NCBI GenBank assembly: GCA_016124745.1
Contig: WGNC01000033.1
Span: 1 to 53,304 of the forward strand
Source: Thiobacillus sp.
GTDB lineage: Bacteria > Pseudomonadota > Gammaproteobacteria > Burkholderiales > Thiobacillaceae
Length of the DNA: 53,304 nt
Direction: 5' to 3'
Made by a program: the position numbers and the translations under genes. The notes under the pieces were generated by a model, which made no database searches, had not been told where the DNA came from, and was given only the letters and a program-made list of their open reading frames with translations. Below, piece by piece: positions 33,324 to 41,928 of this stretch (position 1 is its first letter; the number at the start of each line of letters is the position of its first letter).

Positions 33324-34844
33324 TCAATCCCTATCCAACATCCCGGCCACCTGCAACAGGCGCCGGCCCAGCTGGTCGGCCGCGAGTTCCTCGACCTGGT
33401 CGGTCACGCTGCCGGATCGCCAGATCAGGTAATCGCTGCGGCCGTCGTGAAAATCCTGCGCCGCATACACATGCGGCATGCTGGGTACATGGTCGCCGTA
33501 GAAACACAGCACCGTTTCCCTGTCGTTACGTTCGCACAGCGCCACCAGCTCGCCGAGCATGTGGTCGGCATTGGCCAGGTGTCGCAGATAGACGCTCAGG
33601 TCATCGAAACTGCAGGGTGGCGGCGTCCGATAGAGACGTTCGATATCGCCGGCGGCGACCGGCTCCAGATGCAGCGGGCCGTGATTTTCCATCGTGATCA
33701 CGAACAGCAAGGTCGGCGCCTCGGCTGCAGCCAGCAGCTCACGCACCCTGGCAGCGACCGCCGCGTCACTGACGTAGGGGCCGACCTTCTCGGCATCAGG
33801 GAAGGCGCGAATGTCGATGAAGCTGTCGAAACCCAACTGCGGGTAGACACGGTCACGGGAAAAGAAGCTGGCCGGGTGAGGATGTAGGCACACTGTGTCG
33901 TAGCCGGCATCGCGCAACGCGGTAGCCAGGGTCTGCCCGCGATGATGGGCAAAACGGCGGAACGGATTGAAGCGATGCACCCCGAGCATTTCCTCATCCA
34001 GTCCCGAGAGGAAAGCAAACTCGGTGCGCATGGTGTTGGCGCCCCAGGCCGGCACCCGCAACGGTCCATGGGCGGCTGCACTGCGGCACGCGGCGTCGAA
34101 GTGGCCCAGAATCTCCGGGCGTATCTGCGGGTACAGCCGCCTCACGTCGAAAAAGGACTCGCTCTGCACCACCAGAAAATGCGGCAGTTTCTTCTCGGGA
34201 AGCTTTGCCACCCGCAGGCGGGGCCGCTGTCGCGCCAAGTGGGACGGGTTCCCGGGATCATGGCGGTACTCGGCCAGCCGGTACAGCCACAGGCTGGCCA
34301 GGAGGCCGAAATGCTGCAGGTCGTTGCAAGCGGAAAGGCTCGGGGGAGGAACGAGCCGACTGCCAACGGTCACGGCGATGACGGCGAGCAGCATCACGCT
34401 GCCAGCAGCGATGGCAAAGTTCGCCAACCCCATCTGGTCGACCAGAGAGGCTTCCAGCACCAGCCCCAAGTAAAGCGCCACGATGAATGCCAACACGCCG
34501 GCGATGGCCGGAGCCAAGCCGAGGAAGGGCAGGTACAGGCGCGGATGCGCCAGGGCCTGGCTGTACAGCCCGAAATCGCTGAACACGAAAGGCTCGCGCA
34601 GGGCCTTGAACTTGGCATTGTTCACCAGCACCAGCACCAGCTGACCGGCCAGCGTCAGCGCGGCGGCAAAGCCGGGACGCCGGGTGAGCACGAGCAGCAG
34701 ACCGAAAGCCAGTCCGACCAGGCCAAGCTGTATGACCCACGCCGCAGCCAAGCGATCGCGCCATCGCAAGCCCGGTTGCATCAAGCGATCGAACAGCGGA
34801 CTTAGCAGCAGCGTCGCGGCAAGCGCCGCGGTGAGCCAGATCAT
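33324..34844 (-). CDS. LtaS/OpgB-like membrane sulfatase-fold transferase (WcbQ-like)
   Basis: 506 residues from ATG 34844, chosen because it overlaps the stop of the upstream SDR gene by 4 bp. About seven hydrophobic helices occupy residues 1-200. The extracytoplasmic catalytic domain has the alkaline phosphatase/sulfatase-superfamily pattern of lipoteichoic-acid synthase and phosphoglycerol transferases: VVQSESFFDVRRL (first metal site), ANTMRTEFAFLSG with the probable nucleophile Thr, TMENHGP, and CFYGDHVPSMP. It probably transfers phosphoglycerol or phosphoethanolamine from a phospholipid to a glycan or lipid in the periplasm. Its position in the operon next to the SDR and kpsS matches, from memory, WcbQ of the Burkholderia capsule locus. 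Donor and acceptor are unknown. Confidence 0.83.
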   Translation of the reverse strand: MIWLTAALAATLLLSPLFDRLMQPGLRWRDRLAAAWVIQLGLVGLAFGLLLVLTRRPGFAAALTLAGQLVLVLVNNAKFKALREPFVFSDFGLYSQALAHPRLYLPFLGLAPAIAGVLAFIVALYLGLVLEASLVDQMGLANFAIAAGSVMLLAVIAVTVGSRLVPPPSLSACNDLQHFGLLASLWLYRLAEYRHDPGNPSHLARQRPRLRVAKLPEKKLPHFLVVQSESFFDVRRLYPQIRPEILGHFDAACRSAAAHGPLRVPAWGANTMRTEFAFLSGLDEEMLGVHRFNPFRRFAHHRGQTLATALRDAGYDTVCLHPHPASFFSRDRVYPQLGFDSFIDIRAFPDAEKVGPYVSDAAVAARVRELLAAAEAPTLLFVITMENHGPLHLEPVAAGDIERLYRTPPPCSFDDLSVYLRHLANADHMLGELVALCERNDRETVLCFYGDHVPSMPHVYAAQDFHDGRSDYLIWRSGSVTDQVEELAADQLGRRLLQVAGMLDRD

Positions 34845-35617
34845 CGGCCGAAACCCAGCCACTGCAGGATGCGTTGCGAGAGCCCCGCGGGAAGCACCGC
34901 CAGCCACCACATGCCGAAATTGAGCGGGAAGGGAAAGCTGATTCTGGCACGATTGCGGGCAAGCCCGCGGGCGATGCAGCGCGCCGCCCGCTCCGGCGCC
35001 CATAGCAGCGGGCGCGGTCCAGGGAAGCGCGCGCTCATGTCAGTTGCGACGAAGCCCGGCAGCACGACGTTGACGGCGACGCTCTCGGCCGCAAGCCAGC
35101 CACGCAGTGCCTCGCCGTAGGCCTTCAGCCCCGCCTTGCTGGCGCAATAGGCCGGCGTCTGCGGCAGGCCGTACCAGGCGGACAAGGAACTGACCAGGGC
35201 GATCTGCCCGCCCCCCCGGGTGCGCATGGACGGCAACACGCCAGAAACCGTGGCCATGGCCGCGTACAGGTTGACGTCAAGCAGCCGCTCGATGTCCGGC
35301 CAGGGCTCGCCGGCGGCCTGTGGGCCGATGTTGCCGGTGACGCCCGCGTTGACCAGCACCAGATCCAGTTCGCCGAGCATCGCCAATTCGTCCTGCCAGG
35401 CGCCCAATTGGCTGCGCTGACTCAGGTCGAAGCACAGGGTCTGAACACTGGCGCCGCGTGCCAGACACTGACGGACCACGGCATCCAGCTTGACGGTATC
35501 GCGGCCATGCAGGATCAGGGTGCGCCCGGGCCCGGCATAGCACAGGGCGAGAGCCTGACCGATGCCGCCACTGGCGCCGGTGATCAGGATGCGTTGCGGA
35601 TCGCGCCAGCAGTTCAC
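34841..35617 (-). CDS. Short-chain dehydrogenase/reductase (WcbP-like)
   Basis: 258 residues, GTG start overlapping the kpsS stop (GTGA). Classical SDR: cofactor motif TGASGGIGQALAL near residue 15, NAG at about 90 (VNAGVTGN), and the Ser/Tyr/Lys triad in SSLSAWYGLPQTPAYCASKAG (Ser about 139, Tyr about 152, Lys about 156). The C-terminal ~45 residues are hydrophobic (FGMWWLAVLPAGLS), suggesting membrane association and a lipid substrate. A role in reducing the 3-keto group of the PKS/oxoamine synthase product, as 3-ketosphinganine reductase does, is an inference from neighbourhood. Part of a tightly overlapping run with kpsS and the LtaS-like gene. Confidence 0.87.
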   Translation of the reverse strand: MNCWRDPQRILITGASGGIGQALALCYAGPGRTLILHGRDTVKLDAVVRQCLARGASVQTLCFDLSQRSQLGAWQDELAMLGELDLVLVNAGVTGNIGPQAAGEPWPDIERLLDVNLYAAMATVSGVLPSMRTRGGGQIALVSSLSAWYGLPQTPAYCASKAGLKAYGEALRGWLAAESVAVNVVLPGFVATDMSARFPGPRPLLWAPERAARCIARGLARNRARISFPFPLNFGMWWLAVLPAGLSQRILQWLGFGR

Positions 35618-36882
35618 GGGGTGGCCTCCGCGACCCCTCGGGGCAACTTGGTATCGGCCTGGGGTAGCAGCTGCGCCAGCAGGTCATCCCCCTCAAGGCG
35701 CTGCACGCAGCTCTCCAGGGCCATGGCAATGCCCTCATCCGTGTACAGGTCGCCGTTGATCTGGGTGCAGTGGACGACGGTCTTCCGGAACGCGTCGACC
35801 AGTGGACGGTCGGGTGCTGATGCGCCCGTCCAGAAGTCGTCCAGCCCGCCCTGGAAAGTGAGTCCGGGCACGTCGTAGATGGCCTCGCCGAGAGCGAGCG
35901 TCGGAGCCCGGTGCAGCAGCGCCGATACCCCCACCGTGCTGTTCACCGTCACCACGCCGGCGGCATGATCGAGCAGTGTCGGCAGGTGCCCGGTCTCCAG
36001 ATATTGCAGCCGTTCCGCGATGCCGAGGTCGGCAGCTATCGGCTTGAGAAACCGCTGGTAGTGCACCAGCCCGGTGTCCAGCGGATGGTTCTTGATCACC
36101 AGCCTCGCATCGCCGGGGGCATGCCTGGCGAAGCTGGTCAGCACGGCGCTCAGCACCTCGCGCATGTCCCGATAGGGCGAATGGTGAGTGATCTGCACGT
36201 CCGCATTCAGCTGCAGCGGCAGCAGGAAATAGCGGTGCTGTCGCCCGATCAGCCGCGCAATGGCCCGGGCGTCGCGGCGCCGACGCCACGGCAGCGGCGC
36301 GAACCGCAAGGCCCAGCCGAGGTACTCCAGCAGTGCCGTGTCCGGTCGGTGACTGCGATAGCCGGGGTAAGCGAGCGGGTTCAGCAGGTTGGCCAGATGG
36401 TAGGCCATGTCGTGTCGGGCCCTTGCCGAAAGTCTGGGATGGGTCGGTGCCACGTCGGCGTTACGGGGCAGACGGGGCGCCACTGCCAGATACCAGGCAG
36501 GGTCATGCGGCAAACGCGAGTTTGCATTGACGCCCTGCCGCTCCAGGGTGAACCAGTCGGGGCGAAGGTAGCCTTCCTCAAAAATGTGGACGGTGATGCC
36601 ACGCTGCCTGGCCAGCGCAATGGCCGGACGGTGCACCGGGCGTTCGTCGCCGAACAGCACGAGGTCGCTGACGCCATCATGGTCGAACAGTCGCGCGAAG
36701 AACGTTTCCAAACCGCCCAGCCTCCCGCGATAGCTCAGTGCTGGCCTGCGACCCCAGACGAGCGCGTCGCCGGCACAGAAGTTGACCCGCTGCACGCGAT
36801 GGCCCCGGCTTGCCAGGCGATCGGCGAGGCGCGGAAAGAACGGGCTGGTCACTCCCTGGAGAAAGACAAAGCTGCGCGGCAT
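35614..36882 (-). CDS. kpsS: Capsule biosynthesis Kdo-transferase KpsS-like (WcbO-like)
   Basis: 422 residues from ATG 36882, selected because the KpsS signature begins there: FVFLQGVTSPFFPRLADRL, GHRVQRVNFCAGDALVW, and LFGDERPVHRPA with EEGYLRPDWFTLE. The C-terminal half has VIKNHPLDTG and VVTVNSTVGVSALLH. KpsS starts the poly-beta-Kdo linker on the lipid anchor of group 2-type capsules. Its coupling to the SDR gene by a GTGA overlap supports shared work on the lipid anchor. A 233-bp gap separates it from kpsC. Confidence 0.9.
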   Translation of the reverse strand: MPRSFVFLQGVTSPFFPRLADRLASRGHRVQRVNFCAGDALVWGRRPALSYRGRLGGLETFFARLFDHDGVSDLVLFGDERPVHRPAIALARQRGITVHIFEEGYLRPDWFTLERQGVNANSRLPHDPAWYLAVAPRLPRNADVAPTHPRLSARARHDMAYHLANLLNPLAYPGYRSHRPDTALLEYLGWALRFAPLPWRRRRDARAIARLIGRQHRYFLLPLQLNADVQITHHSPYRDMREVLSAVLTSFARHAPGDARLVIKNHPLDTGLVHYQRFLKPIAADLGIAERLQYLETGHLPTLLDHAAGVVTVNSTVGVSALLHRAPTLALGEAIYDVPGLTFQGGLDDFWTGASAPDRPLVDAFRKTVVHCTQINGDLYTDEGIAMALESCVQRLEGDDLLAQLLPQADTKLPRGVAEATP

Positions 36883-37115
36883 GGTGGGACTGTGGAGGTT
36901 CGGTCTGGCTTGCTGGTTCAGGCTTGCCGACTGGTGCGCGGTTGCCGCTCCACACCGCGCCAGCGGACCCGATCGCCGCGGTCGTCGCCATGGGTGCACT
37001 TGATGAGCAAGATTGTGAAAACGTTCATTGCCTCTGCCTGCAGTTCATTCCGCAATAGACCCGGTCGGGCAGTGGCCCGCTTGGCGAGCAATGTGCGCTG
37101 AGCCTGCTGCGCCGC

Positions 37116-38141
37116 TCACCGGACACCGACTATCTTTCTCAACATGCAGCGCATGAATCGGCGCCACAATGTCAATTCTGCTGTCGACTGCGCTCGCCAG
37201 GCAAGCAGTTCCGCTATGGCCTCTTCAGGCGTAATGGGCTTGCCCGTGGTTCGGCTGACATAGCGCGGATAGCGAATCAGCGTCGCCGCCACGAGAACGT
37301 CGAGATCAAGCTTGCGGGTGCGGCGCGGAATCGGAGCCTTGTCCTGCGTCAGCCCCCAGCCCGCATAAAACGGCTGTCCATAGCAGGTGACCGGCTTGCC
37401 ACGCAGCAGCGCTTCAAACCCGGCAAGCGACGTCATGACGTGCACCTCGTCGACTTCAGGCAACAAGCCGCTCATCGCAACCTCCCCGGCCACCTCGTCG
37501 CACAAGGTTGATGCCTGGTCTTCTCCCGCCCCCATCGCGCGCAGTCCGGCCGCCACGTCGGGATGCGGCTTGTAGAGTATATAGGCGTCCGGATTCGCCT
37601 CCCGCACCGCCCGCAGCAGACCGATATTGGTGCGAATGCCGGCTGCACCGGTGCGGATGGAGGCGTCGCTTTCGACCTGGCCCGGCACCAGGATCACCCG
37701 TTTCGATCCCGCGGGCCGCACCCACCGGTCGTTGCCGACGTTGTATTTGCTCAGCCCCGCGTCCACGATGCGCTGCCGCAGACGGGCCGCGCGCGCCAGC
37801 ATGGCAGCGTCGAAGTGGCTCTCCTGCAGCAGGCATTCCAGGTCGGATGGCCGGCTGGCATCGTAGTAGAGGCCGCGGTTATCGATGACCCACGAAAGCG
37901 GCTGCACCAGGTCCACGCCCAGCCCGACCGAGCGCAGGAATCCGTCCTCCACCCGCACGACCCCGACGCCATCGGCCAGTCGTCCGGGAAGCGGCGCATC
38001 GCCCCACAGCACAAGCGTGTCGCCCGCGGCCAGCTTGCTGGCGTCACGGACAAAGCGAACCGGCTGCTTCCCCATGAACCTTCGCAGGATGGCCCGCTTG
38101 CGCCACGAGAACCCATGGGCAAACACCGGGTGCCCCGTCAC
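37116..38141 (-). CDS. kpsC: Capsule Kdo-transferase, half-length KpsC-like (WcbA-like)
   Basis: 341 residues, GTG start overlapping the upstream glycosyltransferase stop (GTGA). The hallmark RVEDGFLRSVGLG (about residue 83), VLVPGQVESDASIR, LYKPHPDV and TSLAGFEALLRGKPVTCYG define the capsule_synth/KpsC family. E. coli KpsC has two such modules in about 675 residues; here there is one, so this enzyme may make only one of the two Kdo linkages, or the other module is encoded elsewhere. No sequence of a second module is seen in the neighbouring intergenic DNA. Confidence 0.88.
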   Translation of the reverse strand: MTGHPVFAHGFSWRKRAILRRFMGKQPVRFVRDASKLAAGDTLVLWGDAPLPGRLADGVGVVRVEDGFLRSVGLGVDLVQPLSWVIDNRGLYYDASRPSDLECLLQESHFDAAMLARAARLRQRIVDAGLSKYNVGNDRWVRPAGSKRVILVPGQVESDASIRTGAAGIRTNIGLLRAVREANPDAYILYKPHPDVAAGLRAMGAGEDQASTLCDEVAGEVAMSGLLPEVDEVHVMTSLAGFEALLRGKPVTCYGQPFYAGWGLTQDKAPIPRRTRKLDLDVLVAATLIRYPRYVSRTTGKPITPEEAIAELLAWRAQSTAELTLWRRFMRCMLRKIVGVR

Positions 38142-39286
38142 GACAGCGTGTCCAGGAAGGCGTCCACCTGTTCGAAATGCTGCTGCCAGGAGGGCGGCAC
38201 GAATTGCCGCATGCGTGCGTGCTGGGCGTCGCGCATGGCCGAGCCTGTGGCACTGTACGCCTCGATCGATGACAACCAGCCCAAGCCGTCCAGCGGATCG
38301 AGGTAATCGGGAATATCCCCGGCAATTTCCCTGAACACGGGCAGGTTGCTGGCAATCACGGGTGTCCCCGCGGACAGGGCCTCGACCAGCGGCAAGCCGT
38401 AGCCTTCCGCGAAGGAAGGAAACAGCAGCGCCTGGGCATGGTGCAGGTAGGTGGCCAGCTGCGCATCCGAACAGCGCGGCAGTTCGATGACGTGTTCACG
38501 CACATGCTCGGCGCGTTCGAGCAGGTCCACCACGTTCTCGCACTCCCAGCCGCGCTGGCCGACAACGACCAGTTGCGGCGCCGCGCTTCCGTGTTTCTCG
38601 ATCAGGTGGCGCCAGACCTGCAGCACCATCCAGTGGTTCTTGCGCGGCTCGATGGTGCCCAGCATGACGAAATAGGGCCGGCCCAAGGGGTTGCGGCCCG
38701 GCGACGGAAGGGCGGGCGGGGCAAGATGCGCCGCGATCGCCGGCGGCATGGGCAGGGCTTTGCTGTCCGCATAAGCCTGCAGGTCCCTGAGCGTTTCACG
38801 GGAATTGGCGATCAGCCCCCGGCTGATCCTCAATGCCGCATCCATGCGGCGCTGGTGGCGCTCGAGCTCGCCCGGCCTGCAGTATTCCGGATGGCTGATG
38901 GGGATCAGGTCGTGCACAAGGAAAACCGGGGCTGCGCCCAGGCGCCGCAGCGCGGCCGCATAGGTCGGATCTTCCAGGCCGCTGTGGCCTGTATTGAAGA
39001 GCACGGCACGATCCGGACGATGCGGCCGGCTCCACCAGGCCCTGGCGATTTGCAGCCCGACTTGCCGTCTGAATCCGGATCCCGGGTTCGATACCCGGTC
39101 AAACAGTTCCCGCGAGGCAGGCTGGGGCAGCACAAGCAGCCTCGATCCGAGTCGCAGCACCGCACGCGCACGGTGTCCGTAATGCGCCACGTAGGCCAGG
39201 CTCACCCGATCCACCCCGGTGGGGAGCCGGCCCTTCGCCAGGACACGGCCAACCAGGCGGGTAACGTCGATCAGGATATCGCGCAC
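38138..39286 (-). CDS. Glycosyltransferase family 4 of the capsule locus
   Basis: 382 residues; GTG start at 39286, 13 bp after the export lipoprotein stop. GT-B fold with VFLVHDLIPISHPEYC in the N-terminal half and, in the C-terminal half, FVMLGTIEPRKNHWMVLQVW (about residue 230) and LFPSFAEGYGLPLVEAL (about 310) with the E-x7-E motif. Probably adds a sugar of the capsule repeat or linker in the cytoplasm. It is the only evident polymer-building glycosyltransferase in this operon, and no nucleotide-sugar synthesis genes are present, so the capsule's sugar genes must lie elsewhere. Confidence 0.88.
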   Translation of the reverse strand: MRDILIDVTRLVGRVLAKGRLPTGVDRVSLAYVAHYGHRARAVLRLGSRLLVLPQPASRELFDRVSNPGSGFRRQVGLQIARAWWSRPHRPDRAVLFNTGHSGLEDPTYAAALRRLGAAPVFLVHDLIPISHPEYCRPGELERHQRRMDAALRISRGLIANSRETLRDLQAYADSKALPMPPAIAAHLAPPALPSPGRNPLGRPYFVMLGTIEPRKNHWMVLQVWRHLIEKHGSAAPQLVVVGQRGWECENVVDLLERAEHVREHVIELPRCSDAQLATYLHHAQALLFPSFAEGYGLPLVEALSAGTPVIASNLPVFREIAGDIPDYLDPLDGLGWLSSIEAYSATGSAMRDAQHARMRQFVPPSWQQHFEQVDAFLDTLS

Positions 39287-39299
39287 AATGCCTGCGGCC

Positions 39300-40499
39300 C
39301 TACCAGGTGGTATTGATCACGCCGAGCGACGGATAGATGATGGTCGAGATCAGATTGAGGAATTTCTGCAGTTCCGCCGCAGGGGCGTTGGATATGTACA
39401 GCACGTCCTTGTCGCGCACCGGGAAACTCTGCGCCACGAAAAACGAGGCCGGATTTTTCAGGTCCAGCTGATAGACCACGGCGACCTTGCCTTCCGGCGT
39501 CACGACCGGTTTCCTGTCACCCCATTCCAGTGCCGCCTCGCGCTCGAAGCGGAAAACGAACACGCCCTTGGCATCCGCCCGGGTGTCCTGCAAGCCTCCC
39601 ACCCGCGCCAATGCCTGGGCGAGCGAGATTCCCTGGGCCTCGAAGGGCACTTCCTCATTCTTGCCGGTCGCCCCCAGCGCAGTAAAGCTGAGCGGCTGGA
39701 ACATTGCCGTCAGCACGTCGCCGGGCTGCAGGTAAACGTTCTGTTTCGGGTCGCGAATCACGGCTTCCAGCGGCATCGCCCTGACCGCCTCGCCACGGGT
39801 CAGCTGCAGCGTCATCTTGTTGACCGGCTGGCGCACGCCCCCCGCTGCCGCCAGCGCATCCAGCAGCCGTTCCCCCTTGGGGGTGAGTGGCACGCGCATG
39901 CTGCTGCTCACTTCCCCCACCACCGTTACATTGGCCGTGTTGTTCCGGAGCATCCGCACGAGCACCTGTGGCTCATTGGCCTTTCCCGCCAGACGGCTGA
40001 CAATGTCGTTCTCGATCTGCCCCAGACTGCGGCCCGCCACCCTGACCTGCCCGGCAAAGGGCACATTCACGGTTCCCTCGCTGCTCACCATCTGCTCAGG
40101 CATGACGGTCACCCGCGACGTGGTCGGCCCGCTGCGGGGGTCCACCAGCGCCGCTCCGAACAGCAACGCCGGGGGCGCTTCCCATACCGACACCTCGAGA
40201 ATGTCGCCGGGATTCACGGGCTCCGAAGATTTCCTGTCCGCCGAAAATGACTCGGCAAACGAATCGGTCTTCTTCTCCGCCAGCAGGCTTCGAGCCACCG
40301 CATCGGTGATCTCCACCACTTCGATGCCCGTAACGGGCTCTACAGCCTGAACCGTCTGCCGGCTGGGACCCGAAGATTGAAGCCAGGACCATGATGGAAG
40401 ACCTGCACACCCGCCCAGGAGACCGAATGCCAGGATACCCAGCGCCCCCGACATGTAGCGGCCTTGTAAAAGCGATACTGGTTTCAAGCAAATTTTCAT
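39300..40499 (-). CDS. kpsD: Outer-membrane polysaccharide export lipoprotein (KpsD/CtrA/WcbC-like)
   Basis: 399 residues from ATG 40499, chosen because a lipoprotein signal follows at about residue 24-31 (FGLLGGCAGLP, lipobox Cys31). The polysaccharide export (Poly_export) domain is recognised by NPGDILEVSVWEAPPALLFG and VNVPFAGQVRVAGRSLGQIE, followed by SLBB-type beta-grasp repeats (VTVVGEVSSSMRVPLTP; NVYLQPGDVLTAMFQP). It forms the outer-membrane exit channel for the capsule, working with the KpsE-like protein at 20446 although the two genes are 18 kb apart. First gene of the minus-strand operon ending at the LpxC paralogue. Confidence 0.9.
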   Translation of the reverse strand: MKICLKPVSLLQGRYMSGALGILAFGLLGGCAGLPSWSWLQSSGPSRQTVQAVEPVTGIEVVEITDAVARSLLAEKKTDSFAESFSADRKSSEPVNPGDILEVSVWEAPPALLFGAALVDPRSGPTTSRVTVMPEQMVSSEGTVNVPFAGQVRVAGRSLGQIENDIVSRLAGKANEPQVLVRMLRNNTANVTVVGEVSSSMRVPLTPKGERLLDALAAAGGVRQPVNKMTLQLTRGEAVRAMPLEAVIRDPKQNVYLQPGDVLTAMFQPLSFTALGATGKNEEVPFEAQGISLAQALARVGGLQDTRADAKGVFVFRFEREAALEWGDRKPVVTPEGKVAVVYQLDLKNPASFFVAQSFPVRDKDVLYISNAPAAELQKFLNLISTIIYPSLGVINTTW

Positions 40500-41111
40500 T
40501 TCTAAATCACTCGCACACCGATTGATGCGCCTGTTTGGGTTCGACCATGCTGTGACAGCCAGGCAGGCCATCGAGACCCTATTCCGGGTCCTGTCGCCTC
40601 ACCCGCCAACAGGGTGACACGACCGACCGCATATGGGGAATGTGCCGAGATTGTAGAACATCTCGACTATCAGGGAGGGACGGAATCCGGCAAACCTTGC
40701 CAGTGGAAGGATCATGGAGACACCCGATCCCGGTGGCCTGGCCATCCCGGAACCCGGCTTTGCAGTGGGTCGTGATCGCCACCTTGTACCTATCACGATC
40801 CGGTCCTGATCCTTGGCCAACAAGACCACACATCCTGTCAACGCTACGGGCGAACGCCATCGCAAAGCGGCTTGCATGGTCACGGGCTGAATCCGGGTGT
40901 TGCCAATTCGCCTCAGGAACCGTCTGCCATGCGTCTGCCTACGCCCGGGAGATTGCATCGCAAGGTCCGCTGGCGCAAAATCCGTCATGACAATGGTATA
41001 AATACACTGCGCTCACCTTTGATGCGGCAACACCTTCCCGGGTACGGGAAAGATCGAAGTGCTGCCACGACCAGCCCCCATTTCGACGAAGCAAAGATTG
41101 GTAAAGCCACG
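40500..41111. other. Divergent intergenic region between the capsule operon and the cytochrome conduit
   Basis: About 612 bp with no supported gene. It should hold the promoters of the capsule export operon (-) and the cytochrome/porin pair (+). A TATAAA lies at 40997-41002, 110 bases before the cytochrome start, and a dyad is at 40768-40800. Confidence 0.45.
40768..40800. promoter_or_regulatory. Inverted repeat, possible operator
   Basis: GGTCGTGAT and ATCACGATCC are complementary at nine of ten positions with 15 bases between them, midway between two divergent operons. This could bind a dimeric regulator; no known consensus is matched with confidence. Confidence 0.3.
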
Positions 41112-41915
41112 ATGCGCGCCCTGATAGCCACACTATTTGCGTGGGCAATGCTATGCCTCGCCCCGGCCGTTTGCCTGGCGCAGGAGCCGCCCCCCCTAAG
41201 CAACGAGACCTGCAAAACCTGCCATGTGCCGTACGAGGCGCACAAGGACACCGTCTATCACAGCGACTGCCTGGCCTGCCACACGCCGGAGACGAGGCAC
41301 CTCACCGAAGGCGGCAGCGGCAGCGTCAAGCTGCCGGTTTCGGCAAATTGTCTGTCCTGCCACCAGTACAACGACCACAGGCGCATGAACTGGGCCTTTG
41401 CCGAACACAACAAAGCCAAGGTCGAGTGCCGGGACTGCCACGGCATCCACGCCCCCAAGATCAAGCAAGTCAATGTCGGCATGTGGAAGAGCGACCGGAT
41501 TTCGGCCTTGTGCGTCAGCTGCCACAAGGATGTCGCCGCCCGCTTCACCATGCCCTCTCACCACCCGGTCATCGAAGGCGCGCTGTCGTGCGTCAGTTGC
41601 CACGACCCGCACAACAGCAAGACGGCCACACTGGTCAGCAAAACCGAGCAGTGCACCCAGTGCCATCAGAACGTGCGCGGCCCCCACGTGTTCGAGCATC
41701 CGCCGGCAGTCGAGGACTGCGTCATCTGTCACAACCCGCACGGCTCGCCGAACCGGCGCCTGCTGCAACTCGCCCAGCCGATGCAATGCCTGCAGTGCCA
41801 TTCCCTGGCCAGCAGAATGCATGGCAACCCACCTAGGGGCGCGCAGCTCAGGGGCTGCACCAACTGCCATGGTGCGGTTCACGGCAGCCAAAGCGACCCC
41901 GTGTTGAAGTATTGA
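41112..41915 (+). CDS. Periplasmic decaheme c-type cytochrome (MtrA/DmsE/PioA-like)
   Basis: 267 residues from ATG 41112; upstream in-frame codons are ignored because a Sec signal starts here (RALIATLFAWAMLCLAPAVCLAQ, cleavage near residue 24). Ten CxxCH motifs are counted: CKTCH, CLACH, CLSCH, CRDCH, CVSCH, CVSCH, CTQCH, CVICH, CLQCH, CTNCH, evenly spaced as in the DmsE/MtrA family. Such proteins plug into a partner barrel and carry electrons across the outer membrane for iron oxidation, metal reduction or other extracellular electron transfer. The barrel gene follows after 13 bp. No MtrC-like surface decaheme gene is adjacent, which fits the MtoAB/PioAB arrangement; the nine-heme protein at 388 could be an outer partner but is 38 kb away. 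Confidence 0.9.
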   Translation: MRALIATLFAWAMLCLAPAVCLAQEPPPLSNETCKTCHVPYEAHKDTVYHSDCLACHTPETRHLTEGGSGSVKLPVSANCLSCHQYNDHRRMNWAFAEHNKAKVECRDCHGIHAPKIKQVNVGMWKSDRISALCVSCHKDVAARFTMPSHHPVIEGALSCVSCHDPHNSKTATLVSKTEQCTQCHQNVRGPHVFEHPPAVEDCVICHNPHGSPNRRLLQLAQPMQCLQCHSLASRMHGNPPRGAQLRGCTNCHGAVHGSQSDPVLKY

Positions 41916-41928
41916 GCAGAAGACTCGC

